From NCBI GenBank assembly GCA_030447785.1, contig JAUJOF010000009.1, positions 1 to 64,000 of the forward strand: a stretch of 64,000 bases of DNA, in the 5' to 3' direction. Below, one piece after another: positions 59,100 to 64,000 of the stretch. Within the stretch, counting starts at the first letter, position 1. Each line of letters starts with the position of its first letter. This stretch comes from Solirubrobacteraceae bacterium. Its GTDB lineage: Bacteria > Actinomycetota > Thermoleophilia > Solirubrobacterales > Solirubrobacteraceae. The notes below the pieces were generated by a model. It was not told the DNA's origin and did no database searches. It saw only the letters and a list, made by a program, of their open reading frames with translations. Position numbers and translations under genes: made by a program.

Positions 59100-59478
59100 T
59101 CAGCGCGGCGATCGTCTGCACAAGCGCCAGGGATGGCCGAGGCGCAGGACGGATGTGAGCTGGCCCGCCGCGGCTCGTGGCCAGGCGAGGCGCTGCGGCA
59201 TCGTGCGAGGCGGCCTGGGGATCTCAGAGCACGGCGTGGCGGGTCCTCGCGCGCCCAGCAGCAGCCCGACGAAGGCTCCGGTGAGAAGGTCGGCGGGAGG
59301 GTGACCAGGCCCACGTTCTTGGTCTGATCGAGGGTGGGCACCACGACAACCCTGGGTTCCGCGGCCACCGCGGTTGCGCAGCATTCGCGAGGGAGCCGTT
59401 GAAGGGCGGTGCGGGCGGCGTTCGCCTGGACCGTGCGAGGGCCAGCCGCGCTTCGATGGCGGGCAATCCGTCGGCCAC
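59100..59478. repeat. Degenerate partial tandem copy of the fetB-like 3' half
   Basis: Corresponds to 59553-59811 in the intact part of the neighbouring permease gene. Exact blocks: 22 nt (59100-59121 and 59553-59574), 50 nt (59294-59343 and 59662-59711) and 43 nt (59436-59478 and 59769-59811). Between the blocks copy 1 has insertions and mismatches, including about 60 nt with no counterpart around 59190-59250. It no longer encodes the permease continuously. Confidence 0.9.
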
Positions 59479-60228
59479 GGCCGAGGAGCGCACTGGCAGC
59501 ACCACCCGCTCGCCCGGGCGCCCGCGGGCCGGTGCGACCAGCCCCGCGAGCGTCAGCGCGGCGATCGTCTGCACGGCCAGGATGGCCAGCAGGACGGTGA
59601 GCTGGACCGCCGCGGCTCGTGCCGGCGAGGCGCCGCCCAGCAGCAGCCCGACGAAGGTGCCCGGGAGGGTGACCAGGCCCACGTTCTTGGTCTGATCGAG
59701 GGTGGGCACCAGCCCGGTGGCCACCGCGTTGCGCAGGGCGGGAGCCAGGGCGGTGCGGGCGGAGACCCCGAGGGCCAGCCGCGCTTCGATGGCGGGCAAT
59801 CCGTCGGCCACCGCCTCCAACAGCCGGCGACCCGTCAGCGAGCAGGCGGCCATGGCCCCGCCGATGAGGATGCCCGCGACGGGCACGAGCTCGCGGGGCT
59901 GCGTGCTGAAGGCCCCCAGAGCCAGCAGGGGCACGAGCGCGGCCGCGGCGCCCGCGCCGATCGCCGCCGCGGCGCGCAGCCGGCTGCGCGGCAACGGGCG
60001 CAGGCGCCGTCCCGCCGTCAGAGCGGCGGCGGTGAGCATGACGGCGATGCAGCCGGCCGCCAGCCCGGCCTGCTCGAAGACGACGGCGACCACGAGCCCC
60101 ACCACCGCGAGCTGGACTCCCGCGCGCACGGCAGCGACCGCCAGCTCCCGCGCCACACCCAGGCGGACCGCTGCGGCGAGCGCGACGGCGAGGGCCAGCA
60201 GCCCGGTGGACACCAGCACGCCGGTCAC
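59224..60228 (-). CDS. FetB-like ABC transporter permease with duplicated, scrambled tail
   Basis: 334 residues from GTG 60228, overlapping the TGA of the ATPase gene (GTGA). Residues 1 to about 250 are a normal FetB permease: helices such as GLLALAVALAAAVRLGVA, RAGVQLAVVGLVVAVVF and AGILIGGAMAACSLTG, and the conserved VPTLDQTKNVGLVTLPGTFV cytoplasmic loop. After RVVLPVRSSA the frame enters the duplicated segment (ADGLPAIEARLAL again) and then drifts out of family frame (PAPPFNGSLANAAQ) to a stop at 59224. Normal FetB is about 260 residues, so the tail is an aberration. The pair exports iron or other cations or acts in metal stress. Confidence 0.82.
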   Translation of the reverse strand: MTGVLVSTGLLALAVALAAAVRLGVARELAVAAVRAGVQLAVVGLVVAVVFEQAGLAAGCIAVMLTAAALTAGRRLRPLPRSRLRAAAAIGAGAAAALVPLLALGAFSTQPRELVPVAGILIGGAMAACSLTGRRLLEAVADGLPAIEARLALGVSARTALAPALRNAVATGLVPTLDQTKNVGLVTLPGTFVGLLLGGASPARAAAVQLTVLLAILAVQTIAALTLAGLVAPARGRPGERVVLPVRSSAVADGLPAIEARLALARSRRTPPAPPFNGSLANAAQPRWPRNPGLSWCPPSIRPRTWAWSPSRRPSHRSLRRAAAGRARTRHAVL

Positions 60229-60890
60229 AGCACCGCCTGGGCTTCGCCGCCGCGCACGACGCGCCCGCCGTCGAGCACCACGGCGCGGTCGGCCACGCGG
60301 CGCGCCTGGGCGCTGTCGTGGCTGACCAGGGCGACGGCCAGGCCGCCGGCGGCCAGCGCCCGGACGTGCTCCTCCACCACGCGCCCGGCCGCGGCGTCCA
60401 GCGCCGCGGTGGGCTCGTCGAGCAGCAGCGCCGCGGGCGCGCGCGCCAGGGCGCGCGCCAGGGCCACGCGTGCCGCCTCCCCGCCGGAGAGCTCGCGCGC
60501 GTCGCGCTCCAGCAGGTCTCGTGACAGCCCCACGGCGGCCAGCGACCGGGCCAGCTCGTCGGCGCTCGCGCCGTCCAGGCCGTAGCCGACGTTGGCCGCC
60601 ACGTCGCCGGGCAGCACGACCGGCGCCTGGGCGACCAGGCCGACGCGCCGGCGCAGGAGGCACGGGTCCAGCTCGCGCACGTCGCGGCCCTCGACCAGCA
60701 CCTGCCCGCCTTCGGGCTCCTCCAGGCGCACCAGGCAGCGCAGCAGGGTGGTCTTCCCCGCGCCGGAGGGACCGGCCAGGGCGGTCACGCAGCCCCGCGG
60801 GAGGTCGAGGTCCACGCCATGCAGGACGGTACGCCCGCCCCGTCGGCAGATCAGGCCGCGCGCGCGCAGGAAGGCCGTCTCTCCCGCCAT
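60225..60890 (-). CDS. FetA-like ABC transporter ATP-binding protein
   Basis: 221 residues from ATG 60890. Walker A LAGPSGAGKTTLLRCL, Q loop VGLVAQAPVVLPG, signature ARELSGGEAARVALARAL, Walker B AALLLDEPTAALDAA and the switch His in VALVSHDSAQA. Short form typical of FetA/YbbL partners of FetB. Coupled to the permease gene by GTGA, 14 bp after the MFS gene. Confidence 0.9.
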   Translation of the reverse strand: MAGETAFLRARGLICRRGGRTVLHGVDLDLPRGCVTALAGPSGAGKTTLLRCLVRLEEPEGGQVLVEGRDVRELDPCLLRRRVGLVAQAPVVLPGDVAANVGYGLDGASADELARSLAAVGLSRDLLERDARELSGGEAARVALARALARAPAALLLDEPTAALDAAAGRVVEEHVRALAAGGLAVALVSHDSAQARRVADRAVVLDGGRVVRGGEAQAVL

Positions 60891-60904
60891 GGCCCGCGGC
60901 GGGC

Positions 60905-62491
60905 TCAGGAGGGAGCCGGCGAGGCCGGCCGCGAAGGCTCGGGCTGGACCACCGGCTCCCTGGCGTGCAGCGGCGTGCCGGCGACCGCGCAGTTGCGGTG
61001 GTGCACCGCCGGCCGGTGCTCCTCGGTCTCGGCGCCCTGCTCGAGCACGTCGTCGCGGATGGTCAGGAAGGCCAGCGCGGCGCCGGCGACCGCGAGTGCG
61101 GCCGCGACGGCCATCGCGATCTCGAACCCGGCGGCCAGCGCCCGGGGGTCGGTGAACTCCTCGCCGGACAGGCCGGCGACCAGGGGCAGGACCGCGATGG
61201 CCAGCAGCTGGGCCACGCGAGAGACGGCGTTGTTGACCCCGGAGGCCAGACCGGAGTGGTGCTCGGCGGCGGCGGCCAGCGCCGTCGCGGTGACCGGCGC
61301 GACCGTCGCCGCGAGGCCCAGGCCGAACACCACCACGGCGGGCAGCACGGTCGCGACGTAGCCGTCGCCAGGATCGATGCGCAGCATGAGCAGCATCCCG
61401 GCGGCGAGGATCAGCGGACCGACGGTCAGGGGCAGGCGCGGCCCGACGCGCTGGGCCAGCGCCCCGGCGCGGGAGGAGAGCAGGAGCATGAGCGCGGTGA
61501 CGGGAAGCGACGCGGCGCCCGCGGCCAGCGGGGAGTAGCCCAGCGACGTCTGGAGGTAGACGACCAGGAAGAAGAACACGCTGCCCAGCGCCGCGTAGAC
61601 GGCGAAGGTGACCAGGTTGGCGGCGGTGAACTGGCGGGAGGCGAAGATGCCCAGTGGCAGCATCGGATCGGCCACGCGCCGCTCGACGGTCACGAAGACC
61701 GCGAGGGCAAGTGCGCCGCCCAGCCCGGCGACGAGCACGGCAGCGGGCGCGTAGCCACCCTCCGAGGCGCCGATGAGCGCGAAGGTCACACCCCCGAGCC
61801 CCACGGCGGCGAGCACCGAGCCGGCGAGATCCAGGCGTCCGGTGGCGCCCTCGTCGCGGCTCTCGGGCACGTGGCGGGCGGCCAGGAAGGCGGCCACGAG
61901 CCCGAGCGGGAGGTTGATGAGGAAGATCCAGCGCCACGACAGCGCGCCGATGAGGTAACCGCCCACCAGTGGGCCGATCGCGGCGGCGATGCCCGTCAGC
62001 GCGGACCAGGCGCCGATGGCCCGCGCGCGGTCCTCGCGGCGAAAGCTCGACTCGATGATGGCCAGGCTGCCGGGGGTCAGCAGCGCCCCGCCGACGCCCT
62101 GGGCCACCCGGGCGACGACGAGCAGCTCGATGCTCGGCGCCAGCGCGCAGAGCAGCGAGGCGGCGGTGAACCACAGCACGCCGAAGCTGAACATCCGCCG
62201 CCGGCCCAGGCGGTCGGCCAGCGAGCCGCCGAGCAGGATCAGCGAGGCGATCGTGAGCAGGTATCCGCTGACCGTCCACTGCAGGCCGGCCGTCCCGGCG
62301 TCGAGATCCGCCGCGATGGCCGGCAGGGCCACGTTGACCACCGTGGCATCCAGGAACCCCATCCCCGAGCCCACGACGGTCACCGCCAGCACCCAGCGCC
62401 CTCGTGCGGTGGCGTAGCGCACCGTCTCGGGCGCCGGGGGTGGCGGCGACACGGATCCTGTCGGTCTCGCCCCGTCGACGCTCACCGCCAT
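60905..62491 (-). CDS. MFS drug transporter, DHA2 family (14 TMS)
   Basis: 528 residues from ATG 62491 (GTG 62518 possible). LAVTVVGSGMGFLDATVVNVALPAI is the DHA2 motif D1 region, followed by GGSLADRLGRRRMFSFG (motif A), VARVAQGVGGALLTPGSLAI (motif B), IGPLVGGYLIGALSWRWIF (motif C), then eight further helices. EmrB/QacA-like proton-driven efflux of lipophilic compounds. Probably cotranscribed with fetAB-like genes downstream; no local TetR-type repressor is present. Confidence 0.92.
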   Translation of the reverse strand: MAVSVDGARPTGSVSPPPPAPETVRYATARGRWVLAVTVVGSGMGFLDATVVNVALPAIAADLDAGTAGLQWTVSGYLLTIASLILLGGSLADRLGRRRMFSFGVLWFTAASLLCALAPSIELLVVARVAQGVGGALLTPGSLAIIESSFRREDRARAIGAWSALTGIAAAIGPLVGGYLIGALSWRWIFLINLPLGLVAAFLAARHVPESRDEGATGRLDLAGSVLAAVGLGGVTFALIGASEGGYAPAAVLVAGLGGALALAVFVTVERRVADPMLPLGIFASRQFTAANLVTFAVYAALGSVFFFLVVYLQTSLGYSPLAAGAASLPVTALMLLLSSRAGALAQRVGPRLPLTVGPLILAAGMLLMLRIDPGDGYVATVLPAVVVFGLGLAATVAPVTATALAAAAEHHSGLASGVNNAVSRVAQLLAIAVLPLVAGLSGEEFTDPRALAAGFEIAMAVAAALAVAGAALAFLTIRDDVLEQGAETEEHRPAVHHRNCAVAGTPLHAREPVVQPEPSRPASPAPS

Positions 62492-62564
62492 CCTCGCCTG
62501 CGTTCGCCCGGCCACCACGCAACCGTAGGCGGCGGGCGCTCGTCACCGCCCGACCACTCGCGGC

Positions 62565-63530
62565 TCACTCCACCGTGAGCTCCACCGGGGTCAGCGCGAG
62601 GTGGGCGATCCGCCCGTCGCGGACGATGGCTACGTCGACCGGGGTGCCGATGAGGTCGGCGACCATGATGGTCTGCAGGTCGCCCACGCCGCCGACCGCG
62701 TGCCCGTCGACCTCCACGATGAGATCCTCGGCGCGCAGTCCCGCGCGCTGGGCGGGCGAGTCGGCCTCGACGGAGACCACCTCCACCCCGGTCTCGGCCG
62801 GCACCGAGGCGCGCACGGCGGGAGGCAGGGGGCGCGGACCGCCCGCGATGCCCAGATAGGCGCGGCGCACCCGACCTTCGCTCATCAGCGCGCCGATCAC
62901 CCGGCGCGTGGCGGTGTTGATGGGCACCGCCAGGCCGAGCCCGACGCCCGCCACCGCGGTGTTGATGCCCACCACCTGACCGCGGCTGTCGGCCAGCGCC
63001 CCACCGGAGTTGCCGGGGTTCAGCGCGGCGTCGGTCTGCACGACGTTGTCGATGACGCGCACGTGGCGTCGCGCGCGCGTGGGCAGCGAGCGCCCCAGGG
63101 CCGAGACCACGCCGCTGGTCACCGACCCGGCCAGGCCGTGGGGGTTGCCGATGGCCACCACGAGCTGGCCGACGCGCAGGCCCTCGGCGTCGCCCAGCTG
63201 CGCCGCCACCAGGCCGTCGCCGTCGGTGCGCAGCACCGCGAGGTCCGACAGCGGGTCGCGCCCGACGACCGTGAAGCGCAGCTCGCGGCCGTCGGGGAAG
63301 GCCGCGCGGCCCTCCGCCGAGGCGCCCACCACGTGGGCGGAGGTCACCAGAAAGCCATCGGGGGTGAGCGCGACCGCGCTGCCCTCCCCGGCCGCGACGC
63401 GCCCGCCGCGCACCGGGCGGGTGACGCGCAGGTTGGCCACCGAGGGCGAGAGGCGCTCGGCGACGCCCACCACGAGCTGCGAGTAGGCGTCCAGCGCACG
63501 GCGCTCTGCGTCCGAGGCAGTGGTCGTCAT
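62565..63530 (-). CDS. HtrA-like serine protease with PDZ domain
   Basis: 321 residues. Catalytic His in VTSAHVVGAS, Asp in PLSDLAVLRTDG and Ser in LNPGNSGGALAD, then a C-terminal PDZ domain (SPAQRAGLRAEDLIVEVDG). No signal peptide or membrane helix at the N-terminus (starts MTTTASDAERRALDAYSQL), which is unusual for HtrA, so it may act in the cytoplasm or be exported another way. The ATG overlaps the TGA of the preceding protease (ATGA). Confidence 0.92.
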   Translation of the reverse strand: MTTTASDAERRALDAYSQLVVGVAERLSPSVANLRVTRPVRGGRVAAGEGSAVALTPDGFLVTSAHVVGASAEGRAAFPDGRELRFTVVGRDPLSDLAVLRTDGDGLVAAQLGDAEGLRVGQLVVAIGNPHGLAGSVTSGVVSALGRSLPTRARRHVRVIDNVVQTDAALNPGNSGGALADSRGQVVGINTAVAGVGLGLAVPINTATRRVIGALMSEGRVRRAYLGIAGGPRPLPPAVRASVPAETGVEVVSVEADSPAQRAGLRAEDLIVEVDGHAVGGVGDLQTIMVADLIGTPVDVAIVRDGRIAHLALTPVELTVE

Positions 63531-64000
63531 GCCGAGACCTCCCCGGGCTCGAAGCGCACCTCGACCTCGCGCTCCTCGCTGCCGCGCACCACCCCGAGCG
63601 TGATGGCGCCCTCGCCGTCCACACCATCCAGCGCCGCGTAGAGCGCGTCCACCCCGTCCAGCGGACGGCCGCCCGCGCTGACCAGCAGATCGCCGCGGGC
63701 CAGGCCCGCGCGCTGGGCCGGCGAGTCGTCCTGCACGCCGCGTACGAGCAGGCCCTCGCGCTCGGGCAGGCCCACGGCGTGGCGCATCCGCCGCGCCAGG
63801 CGCGGCGGGGCGACCGCCACGCCAAGCGTGCGCGGCTGCGCGCCCTCGCCGCCGCTCAGGCGCTCGACGCGCTCGCGCAACGCGGCGTCGGCGGGCAGGG
63901 CGACGATCAGCCCCCCGTCGCGACGCACCGCGTTGATGCCTACCAGCCGGCCCTGGAGGTCGACCAGCGGGCCCCCCGAGGAGCCCCGTGGCAGAGGAGC
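63527..64000 (-). CDS. HtrA-like serine protease with PDZ domain, 5' end missing
   Basis: The frame runs open to the window edge; about 157 residues are visible. At the edge the active-site Ser motif GSSGGPLVDLQGRLVGINAV is present, followed by a PDZ domain (SPAQRAGLARGDLLVSAGGR). Only the C-terminal half of the protease domain is seen. Paired with the next gene by a 4-nt overlap; the two share the same plan, so they are a tandem pair that may form mixed oligomers. Confidence 0.9.
   Translation of the reverse strand, partial: APLPRGSSGGPLVDLQGRLVGINAVRRDGGLIVALPADAALRERVERLSGGEGAQPRTLGVAVAPPRLARRMRHAVGLPEREGLLVRGVQDDSPAQRAGLARGDLLVSAGGRPLDGVDALYAALDGVDGEGAITLGVVRGSEEREVEVRFEPGEVSA

Noticed and set aside
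60470-62578. Plus-strand open frame of about 700 codons
   Set aside because: Antisense to the MFS and ATPase genes; Gly/Arg/Gln-rich without any domain.
1-64000. Insertion sequences, prophage, integrase or tRNA genes
   Set aside because: No transposase, integrase or phage gene motifs, and no cloverleaf-like sequence was found in the intergenic regions I read.

Overview
The window is very GC-rich, densely coded DNA with frequent GTG starts and many ATGA/GTGA stop-start overlaps. The gene set includes paralogous RsbW-like kinases with a STAS antagonist and SigB/SigF-type sigma factors, an ANTAR regulator, Ku, a eukaryotic-type topoisomerase IB, an Actinobacteria-style selenocysteine formate dehydrogenase, a MarP-like CvpA-protease and MecA_N/YkuD cell-wall enzymes. 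This points to a soil-type actinobacterium, most plausibly Thermoleophilia/Solirubrobacterales. The taxon is an inference from gene content; no rRNA or tRNA gene was found.

Layout. 0-5.5 kb (minus): an FAD-linked oxidase (cut by the edge), an enolase-superfamily enzyme and a TPP enzyme in a tight operon, then a badly decayed GH15 glucoamylase-like gene whose front end is fused to a truncated membrane protein. 5.5-7.6 kb: an RsbW-like kinase, a small glycine-rich protein and an SDR. 7.6-14 kb: a formate dehydrogenase operon (fdhD, a 93-aa unknown, NrfD-type membrane subunit, four-cluster ferredoxin subunit, catalytic subunit). The catalytic subunit reads through an in-frame UGA, followed 18 nt later by a GGUCU-looped hairpin, so it is a selenoprotein. 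14-17.3 kb: a second RsbW-like kinase, a primary-like sigma factor, a polytopic membrane protein and debris of two unrelated genes. 17.3-23.4 kb: gltBD. 23.5-25 kb: a stress cassette (RsbW-like, degenerate partner, STAS) behind a consensus SigB/SigF promoter. 25-30.5 kb: topoisomerase IB, Ku, ferritin-like protein, CsbD-like protein, HAD phosphatase, a SigB/F-like sigma factor with a 51-bp tandem duplication, and an ANTAR protein with a non-phosphorylatable receiver. 30.5-39 kb: AddAB-like helicase-nuclease, an SRPBCC-DUF2795 fusion and UvsE. 39-46 kb: a membrane molybdopterin oxidoreductase, a two-component system and topoisomerase III. 46-52.2 kb: an accessory stretch with two more copies of the small glycine-rich family, a patatin lipase, a secreted protein, an intact GH15 and a wrecked SDR. 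52.2-64 kb: envelope genes (MarP-like protease, PBP, lipoprotein, L,D-transpeptidase), an FHA-ParA module, an MFS pump, a FetAB-type transporter with a partly duplicated tail, and two coupled HtrA-like proteases.

How it fits together. Much of the window reads as stress, desiccation and DNA-repair capacity (Ku, AddAB, UvsE, two topoisomerases, ferritin, CsbD) under SigB-like partner-switching control, plus formate oxidation as an electron source. The strongest unusual observations are the selenocysteine formate dehydrogenase with its SECIS, the duplicated segment inside the sigma factor, the three-member unnamed family that twice lies near GH15 and SDR genes, and a SigB-type promoter in front of the anti-sigma cassette.
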